A stretch of 64,000 nt of DNA from Terrilactibacillus sp. S3-3 (lineage in GTDB: Bacteria; Bacillota; Bacilli; Bacillales; Sporolactobacillaceae): positions 2,542,001 to 2,606,000 of the forward strand of contig CP129291.1 of NCBI GenBank assembly GCA_030437565.1. Direction: 5' to 3'. Positions 9,183-18,718 of this stretch are shown piece by piece (positions within the stretch are counted from its first letter, which is position 1; the number at the start of each line of letters is the position of its first letter). The notes beneath the pieces were generated by a model. That model was given only the letters and a program-made list of their open reading frames with translations, searched no databases and was not told the origin of the DNA. The position numbers were made by a program, and so were the translations under genes.

Positions 9183-9794
9183 TTGAAAACAACGTCTCTA
9201 AAAAAATTAATATTGGTATCTCTTTTATCGACAATCGGTTTCTTGATTATGTATGCCGCTTTTCCGATTCCGCTCTTTCCCGGATTCCTGACACTTGATT
9301 TAAGCGACATTCCCGCCTTAATCGGTGCTATTCTGCTTGGACCGGGGGCAGGCATCGCCATTGAAGGGATTAAAAATATTCTCCACGTTCTCCTCGTCGG
9401 CTCGGTGTTTACCGCAGTGCCTGTCGGGGAATTGGCGAATTTCGCCGCCGGCACGATTCTCATCCTAGTCTGCACTTGGCTGTACCGGAAAAAACCGTCC
9501 ATTCAAACGCTGATCGCCGGAATGATCGCCGGCACGCTGATGATGACAGTCATCATGGCGATCGCCAATTATTATCTGATTTTTCCAAGCTACGCCATGT
9601 TTCTCGGCTTCAGCATTAACCAGGCCGTTGCCCAGGCGCAAGCGGCCAATCATCGATCCATCCACAATTTATTGACATTGATCGTATATAGTGTTTTACC
9701 GTTTAATTTACTGAAAGGCTTTATATTAACATGCGTTGTCATTCCGGTTTACGCCCGGCTCAGAAACTATGCCGGACGAACCGTCGGCCGGTGA
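9183..9794 (+). CDS. ribU: Riboflavin ECF transporter S component RibU
   Basis: RibU is the substrate-binding membrane subunit of an energy-coupling-factor transporter and brings riboflavin into the cell together with shared EcfA/EcfT subunits. The 203-residue frame is intact and almost entirely hydrophobic, with about six membrane spans. The segment FPLFPGFL-like (IPLFPGFLTLDLSDIPALIG) and GPGAGIAIEGIKN match the family. The TTG start at 9183 follows GGGGTGATAAG. The FMN riboswitch just upstream confirms the substrate. It stands alone, with a strong terminator at 9917-9952. Confidence 0.95.
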   Translation: MKTTSLKKLILVSLLSTIGFLIMYAAFPIPLFPGFLTLDLSDIPALIGAILLGPGAGIAIEGIKNILHVLLVGSVFTAVPVGELANFAAGTILILVCTWLYRKKPSIQTLIAGMIAGTLMMTVIMAIANYYLIFPSYAMFLGFSINQAVAQAQAANHRSIHNLLTLIVYSVLPFNLLKGFILTCVVIPVYARLRNYAGRTVGR

Positions 9795-9916
9795 CCGGCT
9801 TATTTTCAAGAAAAACAGTCTGGTGATCATTTGCATCCGGCCGCCCTTCCCGATCTCATCAGCGGCAAGCCGGTTCGCCCGGTTCTAATGGTTCCCCGAA
9901 ATTGAAAAAAAAAACA

Positions 9917-9952
9917 GCAGATGAGGCTCTTTCCCTCATCTGCTTTTTTTTT
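9917..9952. terminator. Bidirectional terminator after ribU
   Basis: GCAGATGAGG and CCTCATCTGC pair around a short loop, with A runs before and T runs after. It can end ribU from the left and the yjcZ-like gene from the right. Confidence 0.85.
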
Positions 9953-10034
9953 TCAACTGCTATTCCTGTTATCGGAGTTGTCCACAGAGTAGAACCAGTG
10001 TCTTTGAGGCAGCTCTTTTATAAGATCGTACCGA

Positions 10035-10130
10035 TTACCAAACGTAGGCTGTTCCAACGATAATGAGCAAGATAAACAAAACAACGATCAACGCAAAACC
10101 GCCGCCAAAACCGCCATATGCTGTACCCAT
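10035..10130 (-). CDS. YjcZ-like small sporulation membrane peptide
   Basis: This 31-residue reverse-strand gene starts MGTAYGGFGGGFALIVVLF and ends with a hydrophobic stretch and Trp. That is the Gly/Tyr-rich head plus single membrane span of the YjcZ family of small sporulation proteins. The ribosome site AAAGGAGCG lies a proper distance before the ATG at 10128-10130. Family members are spore-associated but lack a defined biochemical role. It is monocistronic. The gene is an independent hint that the organism sporulates. Confidence 0.85.
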   Translation of the reverse strand: MGTAYGGFGGGFALIVVLFILLIIVGTAYVW

Positions 10131-10355
10131 CGTCAATCGCTCCTTTTACTTCTAATACCTGAGATGTCTTTTTCATCTCATAGTACATCATATGCGGAAT
10201 CAGACAATTGGCTGTGGGCAAATGCGGAATGATGATGAACGTCCATCATCAGTCAATCATCGTTCACTTAAATTTTAAGCATTGTTCCATTCGAAAAAGA
10301 TTCGGATCGTTAGAAAAAAGCATGAACTCAGGCCATGTAGCCTCTCCATCCTTTT

Positions 10356-10795
10356 TCATTCCGGCGAATTTTCGCCCGGCCGGTCGTAAGTCACGTATGT
10401 CCCTGCGATGAAATCATGAATGGACCGCTTATCATCTCTTAAGCCGACCATAAAAGCACTGATAATGAGGCAAATGCCAAGCGAACAAAAGTAAACAAGG
10501 CCTCCTACCAGCACCCTTAGCAGCATGACGCCAATCGTCGGACTCGTTCCATCCAATTTGACAATACGTATTCCGCACAATCGTTTACCTATCACATAAC
10601 CGTTCCAGTACACTGGAAGCACAATGGAGTAAACCAAACGGATCAAATCGAGAAAATTAGGGAGGCATGACCGCTAAAATAATGATATCCGAAAAAAATG
10701 AATCCTAAAATAGACAGTCCAATACCAATGATGATATTATCCAAAATCGAAGCACCTAACCGAATCCAGAAGCCCGCTGGACGATGAACTTCCAA
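10356..10795 (-). CDS. RDD-family membrane protein (frameshifted)
   Basis: RDD proteins are small multi-span membrane proteins of mostly unknown function. The N-terminal piece begins (M)EVHRPAGFWIRLGASILDN, with the R..D pattern that names the family, and the C-terminal piece contains GKRLCGIRIV and ends DRPGENSPE. A single frame break lies near 10640 at ATTTTCTCGATTTG. The TTG at 10793-10795 follows GGAGGTGG by six bases; ATG 10816 is an alternative. About 146 residues and three to four hydrophobic segments are predicted after merging. The neighbours give no clue to function. Confidence 0.75.
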
Positions 10796-11054
10796 ATCAA
10801 CCACCTCCAATGGCATACCTGATTACTTTCTCAGCATATTCACTTTTGGATAAAAGATACCTGATGATCCCAAACCCTTTCACCTTCTATCTATTATTAA
10901 AAAATTCATCGTCTTATTTTATTGTAATTCGGCAGAAGACTCCCGCTTCAAGTGTTGCTAAGCGGGAGATGAATGCCATCTGCTAGTTGCAAATCCCGTT
11001 TCTGTCGTGCCATAATATTTACGAACATAAGTTCTGAACAGGGAGGGCGAACCT

Positions 11055-12230
11055 ATGCTGGTCAACAAAGCCTATAAGTTTCGCATCTTTCCAAACAAAA
11101 AACAGGTGGGACTCATCAACAAAACCATCGGCTGTTCTCGATTTGTGTTTAATTTCTTTTTGGTGGTAAGCAGAAAGAAAAAGATGCCTACTGGCAGATT
11201 GTCGAAGAAATGGTTCAAAACGGCCAGATTCCAGCTAACTCTTGGAAAGGTGAACGCCTCAACAAATATGAAACAGTCAAAGCCCTTCCTGAACTCAAGA
11301 GCCACTCTGCTTTTCTAAAAGAAGTGGACAGTATCGCCTTGCAAAAATCTGTTGAAACCTTGGCGGATGCCTATCACCGATACTACAAAAAACAAACCAA
11401 ATACCCACGTTTTAAATCAAAGAAACATCCGATTCAGTCGTACACAACGAAGATGACCAATCAGAATATTGCGGTCATTGGAAACCATATCAAACTGCCG
11501 AAACTTGGTCTGGTTCGTTTTGCCAAAAGCCGCGATGTCCAAGGCAGGATTATGAATGTCACGATCAGGCGGCATCCCTCCGGCAAATACTTTGTATCAA
11601 TAGGCACCGAGGCAGAAGTTTCCGCATGGCCGAAAACCCATTCAGCTGTTGGCATTGATGTCGCTCAATAACTTTGCGATTCTCTCGGATGGGACAGTAC
11701 ACACCAACCTCAAGTTTTTCCGCACCTTGGAAGAAAAATTGGTCAAAGCCCAGCGGATCATGAGCAGGCGTTCTATGGGCGGGTCCAATTGGTACAAAGC
11801 CAAAATCAAAGTCGCCCGTATCCACGAAAAGATGGCCAATGCACGGAAAGATTACTTAGACAAAATCTCCACCGAAATTATCAAAAACCACGATGTGATC
11901 GGGATGGAGGATTTGTCTGTATCCAACCTGTTACAAAATCATCATCTTGCAAAAGCGATCAGTGAAGTGTCTTGGTCACAATTCAAAACAATGATTAAAT
12001 ATAAAGCCAAGTGGTATGGCAAGTGCGTCGTTACGGTGGCGAAAACCTTTCCTTCCAGCCAGATTTGTTCTTGTTGCGGCTACCAAAATAAAGACGTCAA
12101 ACAGCTCGGATTGCGTGAATGGGACTGCCCAAAATGCCATGCCCATCATGATCGAGATATGAACGCAAGTATCAATCTTAAAAATGAAGCGATAAGGCTT
12201 CTAACCGCAGGGACTGCGGGGATCGCCTAA
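11055..12230 (+). CDS. tnpB: TnpB, RNA-guided nuclease of an IS605-type element (frameshifted)
   Basis: TnpB is a transposon-encoded RuvC-type nuclease guided by a right-end RNA. The frame opens [17 protein letters not shown] after GGGAGG. RuvC-I is GIDV near 11655, broken just after the Asp motif; restoring a base gives GIDVGLNNFA. RuvC-II is GMEDLSV near 11905, the zinc finger is CSCCGYQ...CPKC near 12067-12137, and RuvC-III is [11 protein letters not shown] near 12150. Breaks lie near 11165-11210 and 11660-11670. All catalytic acids are present, so the protein is likely active if the breaks are sequence errors. Length after merging is about 390 residues, usual for TnpB. Confidence 0.85.
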
Positions 12231-12311
12231 TCCATAACCGGCGGCTGCGCTGGTGTTCTTAGGAATCTCCCACTTCAAACAAGCCAAAGGTTGTTAAGTG
12301 GGAGTAGTTCA
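12100..12311 (+). ncRNA. Putative omega RNA (right-end guide RNA) of tnpB
   Basis: In TnpB elements the guide RNA overlaps the 3' end of tnpB and runs to the right end. Here GGCGGCTGCGCTGGTGTTCTTAGGA and the hairpin 12268-12305 follow the stop codon. The 5' limit is arbitrary. If the model holds, the guide would begin at about 12312. This is inference from the family; no direct transcript evidence can be seen. Confidence 0.5.
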
Positions 12312-12432
12312 ATGCCTTCATTCATCCCCGTTCCCCGATCACCTTCACCCAGACCTGAATGGTTCAATCCGCATAAAAAAATCGCTAAAAAACGACAAAA
12401 ACCTCTTGACAAATCAAATATTAGATATCCAT

Positions 12433-12449
12433 TGTTATAAAACTGTAAT
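12433..12449 (+). promoter_or_regulatory. WalR (YycF) binding box
   Basis: TGTTAT, five bases, TGTAAT matches the WalR consensus TGTWAH-N5-TGTWAH at every position. It is about 33 bases before a TACAAT -10-like hexamer (12482-12487) and 104 bases before a yocH-like gene. yocH is an established WalKR target in B. subtilis. Confidence 0.8.
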
Positions 12450-12553
12450 GCTACTAAAACATGGATGAGACATTCAACCCCTACAATAACTATGGATGCA
12501 AAAACAAGTCATAAAAAACAAGTTTTTGCAAACAAAGGAGGTTTTTACTTTTT

Positions 12554-13385
12554 ATGAACATAATAACAAAATTGACAGCTGTAACTTCAATGGCAGCATG
12601 CTTGAGCATGGCGGCCCCGCTCATGAGTCAAGCAAAAACCACGGACGGTGCAACAGCAAATGGAGCAGCAGTGCAAGCAAATAACTACTTTTCAAATGTG
12701 AAAACTGCAAAATTCACTGAGAACACGGCTGCAGCAAAATCTTTTAAGATAAAAGATGAACTAGGAAACCAATGGCTGCAGCTAGGCGATCACAATCATT
12801 ATGTTGCCAATTTGCAAAGTAAGTTGTTAAACCTCGGCTATTACAAAGGCGAAAAAGACGGCATTTTCGGCTCATTGACACTTGATGCAGTGACCAGCTT
12901 TCAAAAAAGCGAAAGCTTAAGTGAAGATGGCATTGTCGGACCGCAAACGAAACTGGCATTGACAAAAGCTATACAAACACATAAACATAAAGCAAATCAC
13001 TCAGCCGTCAAAAGGTCAAGAGTGGACAGCGCTTCTGTTCAAAAGCCGGCGGCTGCCGTGCAAAGAGCGAATCGCTCAACCGGCCAGTCCAGTACCGCTT
13101 CAGCGGCAACCGGCCAATCTATTACAGTGGAAGCAACCAGCTACAGCCTGGATGGTACAACGGACCGGCGTTGATTTAAGCGCCAATCCGAACGCTAAAG
13201 TCATCGCCGTCGATCCAAGTGTGATTCCGCTCGGCTCACGCGTTTACGTTCCGGGATACGGTGTTGCTACGGCAGCTGATACAGGAGGCGCCATTAAGGG
13301 GCATCGAATTGATGTTCACCTTTCATCCAATCAAGCGGCCAATCAATTCGGACGGCAAACGATCACGATTAAAGTGCTTGACTAA
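12554..13385 (+). CDS. YocH-like cell-wall protein: signal peptide, peptidoglycan-binding domain, 3D domain (frameshifted)
   Basis: The product is an exported wall protein. Residues 1-28 form a signal peptide ending near SQAKT. A PG_binding_1 domain follows (VANLQSKLLNLGYYKGEKDG ... VGPQTKLAL), then a Lys/Ser/Ala-rich linker, then a 3D domain with the three aspartates in VIAVDPSVIPLG, AADTGGAIKG and HRIDVHL. The frame breaks near 13150-13170 and would be restored by one base, giving TTATGVDLSANP. 3D domains are related to lytic transglycosylases and stationary-phase Sps proteins. The ribosome site is AAAGGAGG. The WalR box upstream supports a role in wall turnover. Confidence 0.85.
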
Positions 13386-13393
13386 TATATACC

Positions 13394-13442
13394 ATAAAGG
13401 CACGATGAGACATTGTCTTATCGTGCCTTTATCTTTTAAAAA
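13394..13442 (+). terminator. Terminator of the yocH-like gene
   Basis: AAAGGCACGATGAGACA pairs with TGTCTTATCGTGCCTTT, followed by T and A tracts. It lies about 10 bases after the stop codon. Confidence 0.8.
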
Positions 13443-13519
13443 AAAAAAAAAACCGGTTCACTTTACCCCACACCCCTAGCAGACAATCTGCATATCAAAT
13501 TTAAATTTTTATGTAAAAA

Positions 13520-13552
13520 AAGGCAGTCCCGGCGATCAGGACTGCCTTTTCA
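13520..13552 (-). terminator. Terminator for the rpiA-ddl transcript
   Basis: AAGGCAGTCC and GGACTGCCTT form a stem. On the minus strand it is followed by seven T bases, so it would end leftward transcription from rpiA-ddl. Confidence 0.7.
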
Positions 13553-13726
13553 GGAGGCATGGCATGGCGCATAATGACCATACAAACAGCGAGGAGGAAA
13601 GACTGGCTGGAACATGATTGGTTTATCATGTCCACTAATAATATATTCACGAACAACGGCTTGGCAAAGACAACTGTGGAATTCGCGAAAGATAGGCCGA
13701 ATATCGTTTTCTAATCGGCGAAACTT
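13550..13726 (-). other. Possible short reading frame, unrecognised
   Basis: Between ddl and its terminator the minus strand is open in a frame ending PVFPPRCLYGHYAPCHAS, rich in Cys, His, Pro and Tyr. That composition is seen in some spore-coat peptides, but no family is recognised, the start is unclear and no good ribosome site is seen. It may be chance. Confidence 0.2.
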
Positions 13727-13736
13727 TCCTGTTTCC

Positions 13737-14845
13737 TTAATTATCAATATGATATTGAATGCGCTGTTTTTCTTCGTGTCTTTCAATTCCTAGTTGGACA
13801 AGTTTTTCAATCAATTTGTCATACGGAAGACCGGTGTGCTGCCATAATAGTGGAAACATGCTGAAAGGCGTGAAGCCAGGCATCGTGTTCACTTCATTCA
13901 CGATCACTTTGTTATCCCCTTCCCGCACGAAAACATCAACGCGGGCCAGGCCCGATAAATTCAGCGCCGTGAAAGCTTTCTTTGCGGTTTCCTCAAGTTC
14001 CTTTCGAACACTGTCCGGCAAATCGGCAGGAATAATCAATGTACTTTTGCCGTCCTGGTACTTAGACTGATAATCATAGAATGTGCCGCTTGTCTTAATT
14101 TCCCCAGGTACGGAAACAGAAAGCTCATGATTGCCGATCACCCCGATTTCCACTTCACGTCCATCAATTTTTTCCTCAATAATCACTTTTGTGTCAAAAC
14201 GAAAAGCTTCGGTAATGGCGGCCGAAATCGCTTCTTCGCTGATACATTGACTAATGCCGACGCTCGATCCGCAATTCGCCGGTTTTACAAAACATGGATA
14301 GCCAATCGTTTTTTTTTTAACGTTCGAGATGATCGCCGGTGCGTCATTTTCCCATTCATAATAAGCAACCGAGAGATAATCAGGTCCCGGTATATGATGG
14401 GCGGAAAAAATATCTTTCATGATGACTTTATCCATTCCCGTACTCGATCCCGTCACTCCGCAGCCTACATAAGCGATGTTAAGCAACTCAAGAAGGCCCT
14501 GTACCGTACCGTCCTCGCCATTTGGTCCGTGAAGAAGCGGGAAAACAACATCCGGCCGATCTTCACGTGCAGCCGGCGCGGCCGATGCGGCCGGTGTCAG
14601 CCAGCGAGCGGTTTCCGGTTGTTGATTATTTTCCGCATTTAATAAAAGTTGATCTTTTTATATCCCAGTTTTCCTTTAATTTCCGATCCCGCTACCCATT
14701 TGCCGTCGTTTTGAATGTATACAGGCAGAACGCGGTATTTGTTCAAATCGATCGCATTGATGACGGAATAGGCTGTAAGTAAGGACACTTCATACTCCGT
14801 CGATTTACCGCCATAGAGTACTGCAATCGTCTTTTTTTCAGTCAT
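13737..14845 (-). CDS. ddl: D-alanine--D-alanine ligase Ddl (frameshifted)
   Basis: Ddl makes the D-Ala-D-Ala dipeptide for peptidoglycan. The N-terminal piece reads IAVLYGGKSTEYEVSLLTAYS; the main piece carries the ATP-grasp segments YPCFVKPANCGSSVGIS, IIEEKIDGREVEIGVIG and the metal-binding VNEVNTMPGFTPFS. The frame is broken around 14490-14640. The start ATG at 14843-14845 overlaps the rpiA stop region. About 365 residues are expected, typical of Ddl. Gene essentiality argues that the break is a sequence error. Confidence 0.92.
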
Positions 14846-15556
14846 GGTTTCTCTTCCCCTGTTCTTTTAGAATCTTTTTTTTTTTAATTTTTTTTACTTC
14901 CGTTCCATCCGCTATGAGAATTTCATCGACAATACCAATAAAAAGTCCATTTTCCATGACTCCCGGAAGACTGTTTAATGATCTTGACAATTCCTCCGGA
15001 TCAGGAATGGATTTCACATGGCAGTCAATAATGTAGTGATGGCTGTCAGTGATATATATGTCACCATCGCGATAGCGCACCTCGGGAGACAGCTCCATTG
15101 CTTCAAGCTCCCGCAAGGTATGCTTATACCCAAATGGCAGCACTTCAACGGGAAGCGAAAAGTACCCAACGCCTCTGCCTTTTTGCTGGCGTCGGCAATC
15201 CAAATGTTGTAATCAGACGCGCTCGCGACAATCTTCTCGTAAAGCAGTGCTCCGCCTCCCCCTTTGATCCCGTTGAACTTCGGATCAAATTCATCCACGC
15301 CATCGATCGTTAAGTCAATCGACGGTACATCGTTTAAATCTAAGACCCGGATGTTCACGCTTCTCGCCAATTCGGATGTCGATGATGACGTCGAGACCGC
15401 GCGAATGTGCAGATTTTCTTTTTGCACACGTTCGCCCAGCTTTTTGATCAGAAAAGCAACCGTTGATCCCGTTCCGAGTCCAACCGTCATTCCGTCTTTA
15501 ACATAAGAAGCGGCAAATTCGCCAACCACTTTTTTTTCAAATGATTTTTGATCCAT
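14838..15556 (-). CDS. rpiA: Ribose-5-phosphate isomerase A (frameshifted)
   Basis: RpiA interconverts ribose 5-phosphate and ribulose 5-phosphate in the pentose phosphate pathway. The motifs GLGTGSTVAFLIKKLGE, TIDGVDEFDP and KGGGGALLYEKI are present in the N-terminal piece (15014-15556), and the C-terminal piece continues LPVEVLPFGYKHT and PGVMENGLFIGIVDEILIADG. The break lies near 15150-15200. A 12-base T tract at 14875-14888 makes the last residues uncertain. The ATG follows AAGGAGAG. The stop overlaps the ddl start, suggesting one transcript. Confidence 0.92.
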
Positions 15557-15807
15557 TTTATTTTATTCTCTCCTTATCCATCTGTACAGATCAGAATTGG
15601 GTTGTCACTGTCATTTTTTTATATTGATCCTCACTAAAGAAGTGGTACTTTCTTTATCACAATCAATGAGAGAAGTTTTTGAATGGAAAAAATCATTTTG
15701 CAAAAGTGTTTCGGCCGGCCGCCGCGAAGGTCTTCACATTCGGCAATTTCTCGCTTAGCCTCTAAAATTCCCCATATAAAAAGCCGTAAAAATCCCGTAC
15801 GATGCCC

Positions 15808-17062
15808 TTATTGTTTCGGCTTGGCATGTTCGAGAAACTCGATCCGCTCCATCATCGTCGGGTGGTCATAGATCATCCATTTCACAAGTAAGGGCGGATT
15901 CATTTCGCCTAATCCTGCATTCGATAATTTCTGAAAAGCGGAAATGCCGGCTGCTTTATCTTTCGTCAAGTGAACGGCATAATTGTCTGCTGCATGCTCA
16001 TAATGGCGGGAAACGGCGTTTTCTATCGGTGTTCCGGCAAAAGATAATAGGGAGAAAAGCAATAACAGAATCGGCAGAGCGGCAAGATCGCCGGGATGGT
16101 GAATATTCAGTTTTGCTCCCCAGCGGCTGATACTCCAAAGCAGTCCCTAGAAAGATAGAGCCCGGCCAAAATCATCGCGATCGAACCGACCATACTCCAG
16201 AACAAGTGATGCATGACGTAGTGCCCCATCTCATGCGCCATAATAAAAAGCACCTCGCGATGGTCCAACCGTTCCACTGTTGTGTCCCACAGCACAATCC
16301 GCAGATTAGATCCAATCCCGTTGACATAAGCATTTAATGCATTGGTCTTCTTAGACATATCGACTTCATAGACATTATGTGCCGGAATATCCGCCCGACC
16401 CGCCAGGCTAAGAATTTCATGCTTCAACGCTCCGTCCCGCAAGCTGTGAAAATGATTAAAAAGCGGATCAATGACAACAGGCTGAATGTACATTAAAAAC
16501 ACAATGAACGGTATGGAAAGCAGCCACACGGGGAGCCACCACCGCTTTGGCGAGCGTCTGATAAAGAATAAAATGACGAGCGTGGATGGAAAGGTAACGA
16601 GCGCATCCACACCAAATGACAAAAGCTGCTCTTTGAACCAACGGGAAAAGTCTGAATCGAAATACCGAAATGCAGCGACACTTCATGCCGCAGAATATCA
16701 ATGGGCAGCGAAATCGCCCAGGCTAATAATGACAACACCACAAAATAAACGGCTGTCTGCACAACAAACCAGCGGGAAATTTTCTCTGCGCCCTGTCTCA
16801 GCCACTTCGAAAACCCGAAAACAAGCACGAAAAGATAAATTCCCCAGTCCAATGGATAGGACAAAAAATAAAGAAAGTGCTGAATACGATTATATTCTTG
16901 ACTCAGGACGAGCCGGCTGTGGGTCATAAAAAGAGACGGATCCGCCGGGGTCCCTTTCACATTGGCCGGGATGCCCTCTTTTGTCCAAAAAAAAAAGTAC
17001 CCCGCCATCACTGCAATATACAGACCGTAAACGGCAAGAAACCCCCAAGCTAGTTTTTTCAT
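15808..17062 (-). CDS. M48-family (Ste24-like) membrane metalloprotease (frameshifted)
   Basis: The product resembles the CAAX-prenyl-protease-like M48 family, as in B. subtilis YhfN. The N-terminus MKKLAWGFLAVYGLYIAVM starts a series of membrane spans. The catalytic zinc motif is in FIMAHEMGHYVMHH (HExxH), preceded by MSKKTNALNAYVNGIGSNLRIVLWDTT, a hallmark of Ste24 proteins. The third ligand region, AVSRHYEHAADNYAV, is in the last piece. Breaks lie near 16600-16640 and 16065-16110. The ATG at 17060-17062 follows AAGGGGGA. About 415 residues are expected. lplJ and this gene also neighbour each other in the yhf region of B. subtilis. Confidence 0.85.
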
Positions 17063-17197
17063 CCCTGTTTCCCCCTTACCATCATAACGACATGAACCGA
17101 ATATCTGTTTTATTGACAGGCCTACCATTAGTTTAGTAGTGAGCGGTTCTTCTTCGTTTAGAACTTGTACTTAACTCAAGAAGAGGAACCAGGACTG

Positions 17198-18035
17198 TCA
17201 GAATTGCCCGGCCAGCGTCGTCACAACCGTTAAGCCTGAGTAGTCGTAAGGTGAGTCCGCAACAGGGCTGATATAGACCCCCTTCATTCCCAGACGCAGT
17301 GCCGGTGCAATCTCATTTAAAAAGTTATCGCCGACTGAAACGATCCGGCCGGGTTCTAAGTTGAAGCGTTCCATCATCGCTTGCAGATGGCCTTCCGTCT
17401 GATAGGGTTTTTTTGCCAGTGTCAGCCGTTCGTGAAAAACATCGCTTAATTCAAGTTTTTTAAGCAGGCGGCTCACGTCCTCTGCTTCGCTGTTGGTCAT
17501 TAAAATTAATTTTTTGCCCTCTTTTTTTAACTTCATGAGTCCCTTTTTCAATCCTGGTGTCTGATGGAGCGGAAAGTCTTTGCCCACCATATCCTCTTTA
17601 ACTTTTCGGTAAGACGGCTGCATAACCTCTGCATGAATCCCGTGACGCGCGCGCGGCCGCAAGAACAGGGAGCAGCCAGCCATCGCCGACAAAAGCGAAC
17701 TTGCTCCGATCGAAAGCCACTGATTTCCCATACGTCTTTAGTATGGCCGACGCCGGCCACTCTTCACCGTTCCACTCCGTCACCCGTTCAATGTCATTCG
17801 TCATCGGGTCGATCGTCAAGATGACCTGCCTTTTTAAATCGAATACTTTGCCGATTGCCAGCGGATGCTTCCAGGCCGTCATCTTATGATAGTCATCCAA
17901 GTACCGTTTCCGGGCTTTTCCTTCTTGAATATGGTTTGAAAGAACCTTAGCAAAATAGTCGTAATGCGCCGTCCCTTCATACAGCGTCCCGTCCAAATCA
18001 AAAACGATGGCTTCGGCATTTTCAAACGCTCTCAT
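17198..18035 (-). CDS. HAD-superfamily hydrolase (frameshifted)
   Basis: Motif I is IVFDLDGTLYEG near the N-terminus; motif II is ILMTNSEAEDV; motif III Lys is in LAKKPYQTEG; and motif IV is IVSVGDNFLNE. These are the four haloacid-dehalogenase motifs of a phosphatase. The two pieces join near 17600-17730. The ATG at 18033-18035 follows AAAGGGGG by five bases. About 278 residues are expected. The substrate cannot be told from sequence. It stands alone between the M48 protease and repeat copy C. Confidence 0.8.
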
Positions 18036-18097
18036 ATTATCCCCCTTTGCAAACATCTCAATCTTATATTGTATATCTTATTAACCCGAGAAATAAA

Positions 18098-18205
18098 GCG
18101 AAACTTCAATCAGTGGGGCTTTTACGGGCAGTCACCTTCCGCCTATGCTTCTTCGAATTTATTGAAGCCTTAAGGCGGGAGTCTACTGCCCGTTAATGCG
18201 GGATA
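18098..18205 (-). repeat. IS605-like structured repeat, copy C (internal deletion)
   Basis: In reverse complement this copy keeps the outer stem (TAACGGGCAGT with ACTGCCCGTAA), the next stem with CTTCGAATTTATTGAAGCC in its loop, and the terminal ACTGATTGAAGTTTCGC. It lacks about 100 bases of the middle found in copies A and B, so it is a deletion derivative of the same element. Confidence 0.7.
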
Positions 18206-18329
18206 ACCCCCCGTTCACCCCAAACCTTGTTTCCCATTCTTTTTCAAGTCAAACAAAAACCGGCATCTTCGATAAAAAGAGCCGGTTCATCTTCTTATTA
18301 AAATTCATCTCTCATCTTTCGGCTTGTGT

Positions 18330-18422
18330 CTAAACCCACGAGTCCCGCGGCCCGGCAATTTTAAAAACTTGCTTCCCCGAGTCTTCCGCAGATTCGAACG
18401 TCATTAAATATTCTGAGTACAT
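18330..18422 (-). other. Possible 30-residue reading frame, unrecognised
   Basis: An open frame starts at an ATG (18420-18422) just after the stop of the small membrane peptide, and ends PRDSWV. It may be the second cistron of a two-peptide transcript, but there is no clear ribosome site and no recognised family. Confidence 0.2.
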
Positions 18423-18424
18423 GC

Positions 18425-18562
18425 TCAGTTCTTTCCTCCGAACCAGTGGCTGAACAATTCGAACCATGCCCCGCTCATAACATATCCCTGCATCACTAAA
18501 AGGATGGCACCTGTTATATAAAAAAAGCCGGATACTCCAAACATCAAGTAACGTACCCACAT
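18425..18562 (-). CDS. 45-residue single-span membrane peptide, unknown family
   Basis: The frame is intact, from an ATG at 18560-18562 preceded by AAAGGGGACC at a proper distance, to TGA at 18425. It begins MWVRYLMFGVSGFFYITGA, has one hydrophobic span of about 20 residues, then an amphipathic Trp/Phe-rich tail ending HWFGGKN. I do not recognise the family. It is too short for usual gene calling. It lies between the HAD gene and lplJ, on the same strand as both. Confidence 0.6.
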   Translation of the reverse strand: MWVRYLMFGVSGFFYITGAILLVMQGYVMSGAWFELFSHWFGGKN

Positions 18563-18718
18563 GTAAACGGTCCCCTTTCCCAAGCTCGCGTATGAATAGT
18601 GAGAATGGCAGACAAGCAGTAGTCAGAATATTTTTTTTTTTTATATAATTTCTGTTAAAAAAGGAACTCATCAATTTCATTAATGATTCATTTTTACAGT
18701 CTATTTTATGCGGCTGAT

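Larger units (their letters stand above)
10936..12315 (+). mobile_element. IS200/IS605-family element of the IS1341 type (tnpB only)
   Basis: The element has a left-end hairpin (CTCCCGCTT 10940-10948 with AAGCGGGAG 10960-10968) and a right-end hairpin (CTCCCACTT 12268-12276 with AAGTGGGAG 12297-12305). Between them lies one gene, tnpB; no Y1 transposase tnpA is present, so movement would need TnpA in trans. The exact ends cannot be set because this family makes no target duplication. Confidence 0.8.

Noticed and set aside
15683..15871. 62-codon plus-strand frame after rpiA
   Set aside because: It has no ribosome site and overlaps the end of the M48 protease gene on the other strand.
18330..18680. 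116-codon frame on the minus strand
   Set aside because: It mixes two unrelated frames; the intact 45-residue frame at 18425-18562 in another frame with its own ribosome site explains the region better.
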